A stretch of 64,000 bases of DNA, from assembly GCF_024323335.1 (NCBI RefSeq), contig NC_066585.1, forward strand, positions 75,936,109 to 76,000,108, written 5' to 3'. A program made the position numbers and the translations under genes. Numbering within the stretch: position 1 is the first letter of the stretch; each line of letters begins with the position of its first letter. The notes beneath the pieces were generated by a model. That model was not told the origin of the DNA. It saw nothing but the letters and a program-made list of their open reading frames with translations, and did no database searches. Origin of the DNA: Lathyrus oleraceus (Eukaryota > Streptophyta > Magnoliopsida > Fabales > Fabaceae). Of this stretch, positions 13,497 through 26,256 are shown one piece after another.

Positions 13497-13790
13497 GTTG
13501 TTGTAACACCCCAATTAAAATAAGATAATTATTTAACTTAAATTAATATTTTATTTATTAATTTAATTGAATAATTGGAATTTTGGATTATTATTATTAT
13601 TATTTTGGAATAATAATTATTGGAATAATTATTTATTGGAATATATAAGTTGGAATAAAAAGTCCCAATTTTGGAAAAAGGGTTTTCACGTGAAAAGGAA
13701 AAGAGAAGCGGCTGAAAGAGAGAAAGGGCAAAAGGCAGAGCAAGAGAAGAGGAAAAGCTTGAAGCTGCAGAATTTGCCGGATTAACTCAG

Positions 13791-15133
13791 GTAAGGGGGG
13801 TTTATCATCGGTTAAAGGGTATTATGTAATGATATGTCATGGGTAGTATATACCATTGAATTACCTCTGAATTGGATGATTGTGATGAATTTGTGAACTT
13901 TTGTGGACGAACGAAATTGGGGTATAATTGAGAAAGAATTCGTAGGGATTAGATGTAAAAGTGTTAGATTTTGTGTAATCGAATAAGATACGAACTGTGT
14001 TGAGAATATGGACGATTATTGGGTGTAAATTGGACTGTAGAAGGTTGGATCGGATAGGTTTCGTAATAGAGAAAACCAGTTCGGATTTGGAAATCTGGTT
14101 TCTGTAGTAGAGGGTTCTGTTCGCGCGCGATTCGCGGCGCGAAGCCCCGTTCGCGGCGCGAACTGGCAATTCCAGAAGGGTTCTGTGACGCACCGTTCGC
14201 GGCGCGAACCCTGCTGCGCGGCGCGAACTGGGCTGTATAGAAGTTGATTTTGGATGGTGAATTCTGTGCTATGGTGGTGCAATTTTTGGCTGTTCAGGCT
14301 GAGTGACGTGACTTAGCTGAGGACCAATGTAATAGGGATCATTTCCCGTTGTTTTGAGTGGCATAGGTAGTAGTAGGGTGTGCTAATGCTATGATTGATT
14401 TTATGGCATGATATGATATGTTTTCGTGATAACTGTGTTGATGATATGCGATGGTGTGCATACTGCTGTGGATGTATCAGTTATGTATGTATTGTGAATA
14501 GACTGTTTTATGGCTTAGAGTGTGAGCATGTGTCTATTCTTGAATTGTTGTTGTTGTTGCATTGCTAGATGATTAGCATGCATGGCATAGCCTGTGGGGC
14601 TGTAGCTAATTCCCATTGTGAGGAATTAGTGAGTAAAACATGGTGGAGTTGTTGTTGTTGTTGCATACTAGATGAGTAGTGTGCATAGTCTAGCCTTGGG
14701 GCTGTAGCTAATTCCCATAGTGAGGAATTAGTGAGTGAGTCATTAGATCTCAATGAGTGGGACTAGTGAGCTCAGTAGCCGTATCTGGAGGGATCGGTGA
14801 GCTTGAACTATATGTTCGAGAATAGTCGGTACCGCATTTCATGGAGTCTCATTGCATAATGAATGCATGGCATAGCCTGTGGGGCTGTAGCTAATTCCCA
14901 TTGTGAGGAATTAGTGAGTAAATCGTTGTGTTGTGTTGTTGGTGTTGAATATGGTTTGAGAATTTTACATATGATATATATTATTGTTGAGTATAATGTT
15001 GGAGTTAATACTGCCGTTATTGAGTGTGTAGTCTGGTTAGGGTGATTTGATGCGTTATTTACTTAACATTACATAATGTTGTATAATGCCTATTATATTG
15101 ATTGAGGAACTCACCCTTACAACTCTTTTTCAG
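13791..15133 (+). other. Predicted leader intron within the solo LTR
   Basis: Donor ACTCAG|GTAAGG and acceptor CTCTTTTTCAG|GTAACGAG match exactly placed signals in the homologous LTR (35489-36812). Conservation of both sites in diverged copies supports a real LTR-leader intron; it is inferred, not observed. Confidence 0.5.
14119..14229. repeat. GC-rich paired-palindrome module (TTCGCGGCGCGAA)
   Basis: Two units, each with two near-palindromes 19 bp apart (14130/14149 and 14195/14214), at a 65-bp period; an extra GTTCGCGCGCGA-like copy precedes. It sits about 0.6 kb into the LTR, the same place where the related LTR at 35173 has GTTAACCGGTTAAC pairs. Very CpG-rich in an AT-rich LTR. Confidence 0.85.
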
Positions 15134-15476
15134 GTAACGAGCAGTGAGTTGAGTAGAAGCTAAGGATTGGAGTCTAGTGTAGTATCCTAGGGGGTCATGC
15201 TCTGATAGATGTAACATCGGGATGGGATGTTTGAATATTTTATTGATTGGTTGTGAACCATTTTGCATGTAATAGGTTACATGTTTGGAATAATTGAATT
15301 GATTCTATCCGCTGCGTATTATGCAGATACTTTATATTTTGAATTAAATAAATGAGCATGACAGGATGAATTGATGAATATTGTGTGACACCCTTCGGGG
15401 CATAATTACTCTGATTGTCATATGTTAATATTTTTAATTAAATATTTTGGGGTATTTAGAAGGGTGTTACAGTTGT

Positions 15477-16058
15477 CGCCCCTAAGGGTTTCATAACCCT
15501 AGGTCCAAAAATCCTTTATAAATATATCTCTTCTAGAGGGTGGAAGAGACAAATTCTAACTCATACGTTTATACACAAGCAACCAACACATACACAGAGG
15601 CTCTCACCTCACGTGAGCAGATCCTCTAAACCACCATAAAACACCGTCATACATAATCTCTTGCCGCCGTGGACAATGTAACACCCGAGGCCGAAGAGGA
15701 CAAAGAGTGAATGTAACATTCGAGACCAAAGAGGATGGAGAGTGGTCGTCGAATTCACATCACAATGAGAGGGATCATGAGACTGTGCATGTATGAGACT
15801 GTATAGTTGAAGGAAAACTTATAAGGATTGATTGGTATTACATACCAATAAAATGCATCTTCTTTTTGGTAGCTTAACAAATAAGAACTCCATAGTTAAT
15901 TGTGTTTGATTTGAAGTAGTATTTGGATGAATGATCTTTTGAAAAATTTCTTAGAAAACATGTGAGTGAGAATAAAGAATGCTGAAAAGATCCATGTTTA
16001 TTTGTAGGGTCGGTCAATAATCTTGAAAATAGTATGAATCAATAATTTAATATACCTA

Positions 16059-16061
<3 letters not shown>
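15477..16061. other. Flank of the solo LTR, unassigned
   Basis: Continues the sequence interrupted by the solo LTR. It has a TATAAATATA motif near 15518 followed by a leader-like stretch, and a twofold repeat of an AACACCCGAGGCCGAAGAGGA-like phrase near 15680-15745. It could be old LTR sequence; no ends were found. Confidence 0.35.

Positions 16062-16131
<70 letters not shown>
16062..16131. repeat. (TA)n microsatellite
   Basis: About 70 bp of TA dinucleotide, roughly 0.3 kb upstream of the carrier gene's likely TATA box. Confidence 0.97.
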
Positions 16132-16135
<4 letters not shown>

Positions 16136-16408
16136 TTGTACTTTTTAACTGATAAATAATGAGAAATTAAATTCTCTAATAATTTATAGATTATAATCAT
16201 TATATAGCTTTTATAAATATTTTACCACAAATGCAATAATAGGGACAACACAATCATAATCTAAAATTTCCTTTATCATAAAAGTACTTGTTAACTCAAT
16301 CACAATCCCAAGCTCTCCTCGTCAATCTCTCCCCTCTTAATTACTCTGATTTTGATTCTACGGTAACTCCGCACCAAACATAACCCAGTTGATTCCCTTA
16401 TTTTATCG

Positions 16409-16416
16409 TATAAATA
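16409..16416 (+). promoter_or_regulatory. Likely TATA box of the carrier gene
   Basis: TATAAATA about 300 bp before the start codon. Transcription would begin near 16440. A CAG|GTACCT donor at 16463 and a CTCTTCAG acceptor ending at 16628 suggest a 166-bp intron in the 5' leader. Both points are inference from signals. Confidence 0.5.
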
Positions 16417-16710
16417 TTAATTAATTGATTTTCCATTCAGAAACCCACTCTTTCAATTTCAGGTACCTTCTTCTTCGTTTAAATTGCGCTTCACTGTTCT
16501 TAGTCTATTGATTTTTCTTCTCTTCTTTGAATTCTTCAATTCAATTTTAATCTCTATAATACTATTTTTATTCCTCAGTTTCAATCTTTTGATTTGACCT
16601 TTCTAACCCCCACTCTTTTTCTCTTCAGATCTAAACCCCAAATGCTTCATTGGGTTTTCCTCTCTCAGAAAACCCCATTCCCAATTCCTTACTTTTGAAT
16701 TTCCGTTAAC

Positions 16711-19700
16711 ATGTCTGGAGCCATAGACATGGATCACGTCGCTTTTTCCAAACCTAAATCATCTCCGGCCACTTCTCAGGCCACCGATCGCGGCCGCGGT
16801 AAGAAAACGGCTTCAATTTCAATGGATCATGTTCTTTTGGCTTTGCGTGAGACTAAAGAAGAAAGGGATCTTCGTATTCGGAGTTTGTTCAATTTCTTTG
16901 ATGCTACCGATGAAGGTTACTTGGATTATCCTCATATTGAAGCGGGGTTGTCTGCACTTCAGATACCGCCGGAGTATAAATATGCTAAGGAGCTTTTCAA
17001 GGTTTGTGATGCTGATAGAGATGGGAGAATTGATTATCAAGATTTTAGACGTTATATGGATGATAAAGAACTTGAACTTTATAGGATTTTTCAAGCTATT
17101 GATGTTGAACATAATGGGTGTATTCTACCTGAAGAACTTTGGGATGCACTTGTCAAGGCTGGTATTCTTTTAGCCTCTCTTATGTCACTTTCTTTTTTAA
17201 GTATTTAATGTTTCATCTCTTATAGTTTGTAGTATTACTTGGGTTGGGAGTGTTGTTGTTTTCAATCTGTCCCTTTCACCCTTTCATGCATATTCCATTT
17301 TTCTGTGTCATGTATTCTGTAGTAGCAACATCTATAAAAAGCGTTTTTACTTTTCATTGAGTGGGCCAAGACTGACATGTTGACAACATTTGATGCTACT
17401 CATCAACTTAAACTTGCATTGCCTCTGATTGTGGCTGTAATCGTAACTGCAACCTAGCTTGGAAAACCTTAGATTGTTATCCTATATCGGTATTTGTGGA
17501 TTCTATATATTCTATCGAACCTTTCTAAATTATGTTATTACGCTCGGCCGTCCGTTCCTGCTGTTATCTCGGCATGGAACAGCAAAACCAAGAAAACCGC
17601 ATCAGGCCGTTCGGCTGGGCGACTCGGCTGGAACGGCGGCGATAGTGGGACTGGATTCAGAACGACGCCCCTCTGACGTGGCCGCTCCGGCCGTGTCAAC
17701 CGTATATGATATAATTTAAGACTTATGACTTTTATTTCTAAATATGAATACTTTATGAATTTTGATTAGTTTATTTTAGTTTTTAACAATTACGTGCTCT
17801 TTAGTATTAACTGTATTAGTGTTTGCGTAACTAAAATATCAGCCGTTCCGTTCCCTTTTTGGGGATGGACGCTCCGCGCCGCTACCTGAGATTGATAACA
17901 TAAATGTGCCTTCTAGAGTGGGCAAGTATCTCATATGGACTATGGTGTGTCAATCCTCAAAATTGTTTAAAGCCCTAACAAGATCAGTGCTCCCTGTAAA
18001 TAGAAGTTTGCAGTAAAGAGGTGGTGGACCTTGAACTTCTACTTAAAGGTAGAAAAGTTTTGATCGATTTTGAAGCATCGATTCATTGTAGACCATATGA
18101 ATGGTTGCTCGCCCTAGCAATTGTCTTACACGAATAAGGAAGCTAGAAATGTACTGTTTTATACTTCTTTGAGAGGTCATTTATATCCATTGTTATAACT
18201 TATACCTCATATCAATCATGCATGAACAAATATTGGGAGACTGCAGAGGTTTTATAATCATTCATTGCTTTGGTAAACCTTGTGAATATGTGTTTCTTTT
18301 GAGGATGTTCCTCTGTGCTGTTTATGGAAAGAGAATCTTTTTTCAAAAGAAATTTGTGATCAGCTCTGTGGATTTGTACTGTGTTTGGGGCTTGTGAAGG
18401 CGGATTCAACTTCAATCTTTGATGGTGGATTCTTTTGTATATTTCGTGCTTACTTGCTTACTTTATGTGTGGGATAATCTGCTAAGACCTTATTAGATAT
18501 ATCAGTCTTTAAGTTGGTATCCTCTTTTGTGGAAGATTTCTTCATTCCCTCGTTTCATTTTCATCCCATAGTATTTATCATAAACAAAGACAACTTTGAT
18601 GTTGCAGGGATTGAAATTGATGAGGTGGAACTTGCACGCTTTGTTGAGCATGTTGATAAGGATAATAACGGAATTATCACTTTTGAAGAATGGAGAGATT
18701 TTCTTCTACTTTATCCTCATGAGGCAACCCTTGAAAATATATATCAGCATTGGGAGAGGGTGTGTCTTGTAGACATTGGAGAACAAGCTGTCATTCCTGA
18801 AGGCATCAGCAAACATGTGCACAGGAGCCGATATTTTATCGCCGGGGGAATAGCAGGAGCTGCTTCTCGCACAGCAACTGCCCCTCTTGATCGTCTAAAG
18901 GTGGTATTACAAATTCAGACTGGAAATGCTTCAATTATGCCAGCAGTAATGAAGATATGGCAACGTGACGGTTTATTAGGGTTTTTCCGAGGTAATGGTT
19001 TGAATGTTGTGAAGGTTGCACCAGAGAGTGCCATCAAGTTTTACGCCTACGAAATGCTGAAAAATGTAATTGGAGATAGTCAAGGGAACAAGTCAGATAT
19101 TGGGACCGCCGGAAGACTTTTTGCAGGTGGCATGGCTGGTGCCATTGCGCAGATTGCTATATATCCTCTGGATCTAATCAAAACTAGGTTACAAACTTGT
19201 GCCTCTGAAGGTGGAAAGGGTCCTAGGCTTGGAACACTTACCAAAGATATATGGGTCCAAGAGGGACCCCGCGCTTTCTATAGAGGGCTTGTTCCGTCTC
19301 TTCTTGGTATAATTCCTTATGCAGGCATTGATCTCACTGCCTATGACACCTTGAAAGATTTATCCAAGAAATATATTATTTATGACAGAGGTATGATATT
19401 ACTTCAACTGATTCATGTCTTGAACTTATTTTATTTCGTTCGAACATCTTATATTCTTATTGGTAAATTGACACCTCTATTATTTTCAACCTTTTAAAAT
19501 GTTTTTTATTCCTTTTAATAGAACCTGGTGCTCTAGTACAACTCGGCTGTGGAACGGTTTCGGGAGCTCTTGGAGCTACTTGTGTCTACCCACTGCAGGT
19601 TATTCGCACAAGGTATTATTTTGTGCCAGAAGTTATGTTGTTGTCTGCTCTCCTCAAAAGTGAATAGTGTGTGGGTGGTGTTATTGGTTTTGTTCTTGAT

Positions 19701-20241
19701 ATCGAATTTTAGAATGGCTAAATTACACTTTCTGTCAGCAAATGTATCCTACATGGCATTACGATTTGGCATTTAGTTGTCTGATTCAACAGGAATAAGA
19801 AGGTAACATAGGAAGTATTATATTGAGTCAAACAAAAGCCTCACAGAAAGGATCAAATTCGTAACGGTTGAAAGAAAAACAAAAACTAAGGGACCAAAGT
19901 GAAATCTAAAAATAACATAACAAAAAAAACTTAAGGGACCAAAGTGAATCTTATCGAATAACCTAAGAGACCAAAAATATAGTTTAGCCTTTTATAATTG
20001 ATTACATATGTATGTTTTTGACTTGCATCACATTGTTACTCTTCTCAGGTTGCAGGCACAGCCTACAAACACTTCTGGTGCTTACAATGGAATGTCTGAT
20101 GTTTTTTGGAAAACCCTTAAGGACGAAGGCTATCGAGGGTTCTACAAGGGACTCATTCCAAATCTCCTCAAAGTTGTGCCGGCTGCAAGCATTACTTATA
20201 TGGTTTATGAAAATATGAAGAAGAGTTTAGATCTTGAATAG
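16711..20241 (+). CDS. Ca2+-dependent mitochondrial ATP-Mg/Pi carrier (SCaMC/APC type)
   Basis: Inner-membrane carrier that exchanges ATP-Mg for phosphate, gated by Ca2+ in the intermembrane space. Four exons with GT-AG borders that keep frame: 16711-17161, 18608-19390, 19522-19612 and 20049-20241, giving 505 aa, the usual size. The N-terminal half has four EF-hands at about residues 64-75 ([12 protein letters not shown]), 100-111 ([12 protein letters not shown]), 131-142 ([12 protein letters not shown]) and 167-178 ([12 protein letters not shown]); the third is weakest. The C-terminal half has three mitochondrial-carrier repeats with signatures PLDRLK, PLDLIK and PLQVIR; the last has Q in place of the acidic residue, as I recall for plant members. 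The ATG at 16711 is the first in frame after a pyrimidine-rich leader. It appears intact. Intron 1 holds a GC-rich insert and intron 3 a MITE-like element. Confidence 0.95.
17540..17890. mobile_element. GC-rich insertion in intron 1 of the carrier gene, type unknown
   Basis: Two GC-rich blocks (about 17540-17700 and 17845-17890) flank an AT-rich middle, within an otherwise AT-rich intron. They contain related phrases (GGCCGTCCGTTCC, GCCGTTCGG, GCCGTTCCGTTCCC). It resembles a transposon or captured fragment, but I found no terminal repeats or TSD. Confidence 0.4.
19716..19989. mobile_element. MITE-like element in intron 3 of the carrier gene
   Basis: About 274 bp, starting GGCTAAATTACACTTT and ending with the complement of GGCTAAACTATATTTTTGG. 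Flanks TTTTAGAAT and TTTTATAAT form a 9-bp duplication with one mismatch, which suggests a Mutator-type MITE. It has internal repeats of AGGGACCAAAGTGAA. It lies in the intron and does not touch splice sites. Confidence 0.6.
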
Positions 20242-21901
20242 AGTTTGTTATAGTTATTGCCAATAGCTAATTTCAAATGTTGTATAGGATGTCATGAATT
20301 GTTGATGGTGACAAAAAAAGAGCGATTAACTAATCCTGTAGGCACTATAACAAGTAGTGATTCTTCGAGGGTGTTAGAACATGATTTGTAGTCAGAAAGT
20401 TTTTCCCCATGCTTATCTGAACTAAATGATTGAGAATTTAGGACTGCGTTCTCTCTATACTAATTTATTAGGCAGTGTCCAATTGCATATGTACTTTGCT
20501 GGTTATTAATTTCTTATAGAAAAAATTGAATATATCATTAACACAGACAGATTGGCGCATGACTTTGTAGTGGTGGATATAATTGATTGTTGACACTCTT
20601 ATGAGGTTTATGAAACAACAATAGGTTCAGTGATTTTTTGCATAGTAATATACATTGTTACAAGTTGATCTGTTTGCGACAATTTTTGTTTTACTGTTGA
20701 ACTCTAGATGCATGTGCAAAGAGCATTTGTTGATTTTTTTTTTTGATTGTTGTGGTGTTTGTAATCGAATAATTGCTTAGAGCTCAGATCTCTGATTGCG
20801 TGTTTGGAATTGCGGTAGATAGTTTAACCTAAGTTCCAAGTTTGTAACACAGTTTTGCCGAAGTTCCAAACACTCACTGATGTGAGAGTTTGAAATTCAT
20901 TTTTAAAAAGTACTAGACATCATGTTGGTAGTTAGGTGAGGTGTATAAATGTCATGATAGTTTTAGGATGTACATGGGTTATTTGATTGCATAAATATTC
21001 ACATATAATATGCAGTGCACCATTATTGTTCATGACTTTCTATTGCAGAGTGGAGATGTTATGCTCAAGAATCATAGACAACAAATGGACACGCCTTCAT
21101 CGCATAAATCCGAAAAATCATAGACAACAAACATGTTTACTGTACAAGGTAAATGTTGACAGTGGAAAACACTTAAGTTTTCTATGTGACAACAAACTCC
21201 TTACCATTTTATTCATGGCTTGCAGCAAAAACAGAGGTAAAAACATTACAATACCAGTTACTATCACTGTTTACGCTGTTTGCCTTAACAGACACATACT
21301 ATCACAGTTAATATCAAATTAACTTGTTTAAAGAATGAGTGGAAAGAGAAACAAGTACAACACTAAATAAACATTGATTAAAGATGAAATTGCAGACTGT
21401 GTTTGATTTGACGCAGTTGTCGGAATCACCAGTGAGGTGAAGTTGCAGCTTTGTGAATGGAACCTGGAAGAAAGGCTTTGCCTTCCCTTAGCCTATATGA
21501 ATTGCCTTTTAGTTTCATGCTTCTCTCTTCAAAAGGTGAGAAGCATAATGTTCAAGAACTGAATACATTTGCTTTCATCCTCTTCATCTCCTTCTTCCTC
21601 CATATTCTGGCTTTTACTTGGCTTTTAGATTATATAGATTTGATGGCCTCTTGAATAAAGGACAATCAACAATGGGGGAAGGGTTCTTATTTCACTGAAT
21701 TCCATCATACATATATAGTGTCTCTCCAAAGGTAAAGATATAACATATATCCGGTTTCCAACTTGTTAGGGAATTTTAAAAGCAGAAAAAAGAGAATAGT
21801 GTTACCAAAAGCAAAAGAATACAACATGTTGTAATATTCAAATTATTTTTCAGAAAGGTCTCTCAAAAGCATCACTTTAGGGATAAGATTATAAATTGGA
21901 A

Positions 21902-22015
21902 TTGCATTGTGATTTTTTATACTATAGAAAGTTGTTCATAAGTATCGCTTATAATTTGCATTGTGATTTTTTATACTATAGAAAGTTGTTCATATGTAGT
22001 ATAGCTTATAATTTG
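21902..22015. repeat. Tandem duplication, 54-bp period
   Basis: TTGCATTGTGATTTTTTATA and following sequence occur twice, starting at 21902 and 21956, with a small insertion at the end of copy 2. Confidence 0.85.
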
Positions 22016-22252
22016 TCCTACTTCGACTTCACCTCTAGTAAAGAAGTTTGACAATTTTTTAATAAAATTTATTTATTTATATAGGTCAGATATAAACTCT
22101 TTAAAATACTTTTTAAGTTAGATAAGTCTGGTTTTTATATATTAATGTTTTTTTTTCATAATTCAATAATAAATTATTTATTAATAATTAAAATAATATA
22201 ATATTTTATAATTGATCTATTTATTTTTATTAAAAATACGGATAACAGATAA

Positions 22253-22254
<2 letters not shown>

Positions 22255-22324
<70 letters not shown>
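22255..22324. repeat. (AT)n microsatellite
   Basis: About 70 bp of AT dinucleotide. Confidence 0.97.
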
Positions 22325-22327
<3 letters not shown>

Positions 22328-22586
22328 AAAAAAAAATAATTGATTATTTTGATTTTTATTTTGGATATGGATGTTCAAATTATGGATTTGATTAAAACGG
22401 TATTAATAACATATTCAAAATATAAATTTGGTTAAATCAATATTATTAATTAATCGATTTTTAATAATCGGATTTGAATATAGATATGGATAATTTAAAT
22501 AATCAGTTAATTTTAGATCGTTTCTATAAAATATGAATACAAGTGCTAGTGTTGGTATCCAAATCAATATTTTCGAATATAAACAA

Positions 22587-22782
22587 CTATGAGGAAGAGT
22601 ACTATACTATTCTATTTAAACTCTGTCCATTTTCATTATAAGAATGAATTTTATTTTATAAATCATTTTCTTTTAATTAGAATCCTATGAGGAAGAGTAC
22701 TATACTACTCTATTTAAACTCTGTCCATTTTCATTCTAAGAATGAACTTTATTTTATAAATCATTTTTTTAAAATTAGAATC
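22587..22782. repeat. Tandem duplication, 98-bp period
   Basis: CTATGAGGAAGAGTACTATA and following sequence begin at 22587 and again at 22685, with a few substitutions. Confidence 0.9.
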
Positions 22783-23835
22783 CGCTCAAATCATAATATG
22801 ATATCAAGATATGATTCAAGATTACATGCTATTAGATTATTCAGATCACACTTCTCGTACAATTTCATACAATTTTGAGCAATTTAAGAGTGTTACATAT
22901 GACGAGAAATATGACTACATGTTTATAAATGTGAAAAGTCTTTACCTGAAAAATCAGTTTTGTAATGTTAAATTAGTCGTACAACATTTGTTTTTATCGT
23001 TAAAACAATATGGAGAACAAGGCGCTAGAAAGGATTGGAAAACAGGTAAAAAGAAGAGAACATATAAATATATAATAATGAAAAGTTAGTTAAAGTAGTC
23101 GTAGTGGCAAAACAACAAGTGTTACAATATGTTGGCACCGTCCAATTTGTAACCATGGAGATGGTGGGAGAGGGAGGGTCATATGCTTTATGAGTGGATA
23201 TAGGTATATAGCCACTTATTCTTCAGTGAAATTTGCTTAATCTTTAAGTGATTGTACCATAGCCATATAAAAAGTGTCACATCACATGGATTAAAAGATA
23301 TTGCTCAATTTAGCATATCAATCACAATCTTTCCCTAATGAGAAGATAACAATTATTGGAGTTCCTCATGATAAACTAATTAAGTCATCACTTACTCTTA
23401 AGCACTATTTGGATAGTTATCTTTTCTATTCTTGATGGAGTTTGCTTTTCTGATTACAGGTTAACTATATACTGTAATTAATTAAGTAATTATGGAATAT
23501 GAGGAAAGCTTTTACAAAGTGGGTTGAAGAAATGACATGGTTTTGTTTGTTTTGTTCCACATATAGAATTTGCAAATCAGATTTGTTTGCTGGGTGGTGT
23601 ATTATCTTATTTATGCACTTTCTCCTTTACAGTTTTGATAGCACCAGTTTGGTTTCAACGAAACCGACAACAAGGGAATTAAATAAACTTGCTATCTTTT
23701 CCTAAAAAGTTATAGTTACAAAAAGAAAGGTAATGATAAGTGTACATCATTTGCAGCTCACACAAATTAGTGTTAATATTGTAAGTATATAATTCCCTGA
23801 TTCTCACTCATATCTTTTTTTGGAATAATATACAA

Positions 23836-25015
23836 CTATTTGTAATTTGATATCGTGAGAGGATACGAAAAATACTGACATGACCGCAAACTACTTTTTT
23901 TCCGAATAAAATGGATATTTATTTCGATGTGTTTGATTCTTTGATGTTGAATGGGGTTTTTGAAGATATATATCACATTGACATTGTTAGAGTGGACCAA
24001 AATGGCCTTTTGAATGAGGCAATGTAATTTGAGAACAAGGTTGCGCAACCAACGTGATTTAGAAACCACGTGGTGATGCCACGGTATTCAACTTCAGCAT
24101 TAAAGCGAGATAATATAAGTTGCCTTTTGGACGATCAATAAAGCAAGTTATCATCAAGAAACACACAATAACCATAGATAGAACATCTTGTGTCGGGACA
24201 CCATCTCCAATCAACATATGTAGACAAGATTAAGGAGGTAGTAGATGAGAGATAAATATGTAAACCATATTGTTGTGTGCCTTGAATGTATGGCAAAATA
24301 CGTATGGGAATATGCATTTGGGCCTCCATGAGATTGTGCATGAAGAGACATATGTGTTGACATGTTGTACTGCATAGAAAATGTTTGGTCGAGTGAAAGT
24401 GAGATGTTGAAGAGCATCTGCAAGACTGTGATAGAGAAATCGATCCTCATATCGAGTGTTATCGGTGACATCCAGATTCAGTTTTGTGTCAATCAGGGTG
24501 ATGCATGGTTTGAATGATGACATTCTAGCACATACAAGAATTTCATATGCATACTTCTTTTGTGAGGAAAATAAACCCTTTGAATGTCGAGTGGCTACAA
24601 TACCCAAAATGAAGTTCATAGGTCTCAAATCTTTCATAGAAAACTCTAATAGGAGTGAAATGTTAGGTTCTCTTAGAGTATAAGAAAAAGTAGTAAGAAT
24701 AATGTTATCAACATATAAACAGATGTAAGTCATATGAATGTCTTTCTTGTAGATAAAGTGGGAGTGATCACAATTACTTTGAGAGAAGTCAATAGATGAA
24801 ACATAATCAATAAATTGTTTGTACCAATTTTGAGAAGTTTGTTTGATCCCATATAGAGATTTATGTAGAAAACACACATGATTATAATTTTTTAGGTCTT
24901 GAAGCCTAATGGTTGATGCATGTAGATTGTTTATTTTAGTTCTCCATGTAGAAAAAAATTCTTGACATCCAACTGATGAAGTTCCAAGATTTAAAAATAG
25001 AAATACTAAGGACAA
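23836..25015 (-). pseudogene. Copia reverse transcriptase/RNase H fragment, decayed
   Basis: The minus-strand ORF at 25015-24230 contains copia RT landmarks: KSLYGIKQTSQNWY (normally ..[11 protein letters not shown]), YICLYVDNII (the YVDD box with the second Asp changed to Asn) and NFILGI. RNase H-like sequence continues in another frame at about 24341-24000 (DWRWCPDTRCSIYGYCVF, NAEVEYR). The changed YVDD box and frame breaks show it is dead. No LTRs are nearby, so it is an isolated relic between the carrier gene and the tRNA. Confidence 0.85.
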
Positions 25016-26174
25016 TTCAAATATTGCCTAATTTAACAACAGAACTAAAAGTTTTTCAAGAATTAATGTCGACTTGTTGACTTGCACCATCACCTATAAG
25101 TCAGACTTTATGTCTCTCAAAGGAACCATCCTATTTTTCTTTATGTCTAAAAATCCACATAGATCGAATAACATTAACATTAGGTGGCCTGGGTACTAAA
25201 TTCTACATAGAGAGGAATTGGTAACATGAGTGTGTAAGTCATAATATTTTTGGTTTGGTTTAAGATACCTTGTTGACTTCTAGTTACTAGTTTGATGTAT
25301 GTGCATAAAATTGGTTAGAAAATGGGAGGAATGGATTATTGGTTGATTTGTTGAGGGCGTGACGGTGTAAGATACCATATTGACTTCTAAGGTTGAGTTG
25401 GGCCGCTGTGTAGGAGAAGGTGATTGGATGGTTAAGGTGATGAGCTTAGGTTTTGGAGAGTCTGTGATTAGTATAAGGTTGGTAAGAGGGACTATGGAGT
25501 ATATGGGTCAATTTACTTGGATCTAAATCTGATTAAGTGTGAGTTAAAATATGGTCTATGATATAAGAGGACAAGTCATTATCTTGGAAGGTGTATGTAG
25601 TGAGTTAGGTGTATATTTTTACGTAAGGAAGAGTGGCTTCGTCATATCTAATATGGCAACAAATGTTAATTTTATTCAAAGATAATGTAAACATTTATAA
25701 TCTTTATAAATTGACAAGTATCCAAAAAAGACATATAGTATACAGCGAGATTGAAATTATTTTCAACTAACATAAACATATATTATTAGGTATGAAATCA
25801 TTATCAGGATTCGAACTTTAATTATCGCGACTGTGTGTCTGAGTTTCTAATTATTATTACTATTTCGTTTATTAAAAAATGTCTAATATATAATAATATC
25901 CTATAAGTAAAATAAGTTAAAAAAATGTAATAGAAAATAAGAGAAAAAAAAATACTCTTAATATGTAATTATGAGGAATTATTATTTCCAATCATAATAA
26001 TAAGGTTCCAAAATTTAAATCTCAAATAAAGGAAGAACTTACGCTTAAAATTCGACCGTTAATCGAGTGGATATCCTTAGAAAATACAAGCATTATATTT
26101 ACATCATATGAGTTCGTTCTTCAGTGAATATAGTATCTGTCAAAACCATAACCGTTCAAATCATTATCACAATT
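25016..26174. other. Intergenic, no gene seen
   Basis: The first 250 bp are probably further copia debris. The rest is AT-rich with no supported ORF; the last 100 bp hold the upstream region of the tRNA gene. Confidence 0.5.
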
Positions 26175-26256
26175 GTGGACGTGCCGGAGTGGTTATCGGG
26201 CATGACTAGAAATCATGTGGGCTTTGCCCGCGCAGGTTCGAATCCTGCCGTCCACG
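26175..26256 (+). tRNA. tRNA-Ser (anticodon AGA)
   Basis: Acceptor GTGGACG pairs with CGTCCAC near 26249-26255, with G as discriminator. The D-arm region holds TGGTTATC. The anticodon stem ATGA/TCAT encloses the loop CTAGAAA (anticodon AGA). A long variable arm (about 15 nt, GTGGGCTTTGCCCGC) is diagnostic of serine tRNAs. The T-arm is GCAGG-TTCGAAT-CCTGC. No intron; an oligo-T tract follows at about 26258 as Pol III terminator. CCA is absent, as normal for nuclear genes. Confidence 0.95.

Larger units (their letters stand above)
13502..15471 (+). mobile_element. Solo LTR related to the chromovirus at 35173
   Basis: 1970 bp, beginning TGTAACACCCC and ending GGGTGTTACA, with perfect duplications GTTGT at 13497-13501 and 15472-15476. 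It is homologous along its length to the 1.97-kb LTRs of the element at 35173-43660. Shared marks are TATATAAG near 13643, the leader donor at 13791, repeated AGCTAATTCCC...GAGGAATTAGTGAG blocks, the acceptor at 15132 and an AATAAA signal near 15343. There is no internal region, so it is a solo LTR. It differs most in its palindrome module (14119-14229). Confidence 0.92.
20242..23829. other. Intergenic region downstream of the carrier gene
   Basis: AT-rich, with no supported gene. It holds a 54-bp-period duplication (21902-22015), a (TA)n run (22255-22324) and a 98-bp-period duplication (22587-22782). Short ORFs (20987-21322, 21457-21654, 22687-23089) carry no recognisable motif. Confidence 0.6.

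Noticed and set aside
15477..15700. Start of another LTR retroelement (TATAAATATA and leader-like text)
   Set aside because: No TG...CA boundary, PBS or duplication could be found; too weak to annotate as an element.
18514..18607. ATG at 18514 as the start of a separate carrier gene
   Set aside because: This stretch is intron; the branch to exon 2 has a proper TTGCAG acceptor at 18607 and the EF-hand exon 1 joins in phase.
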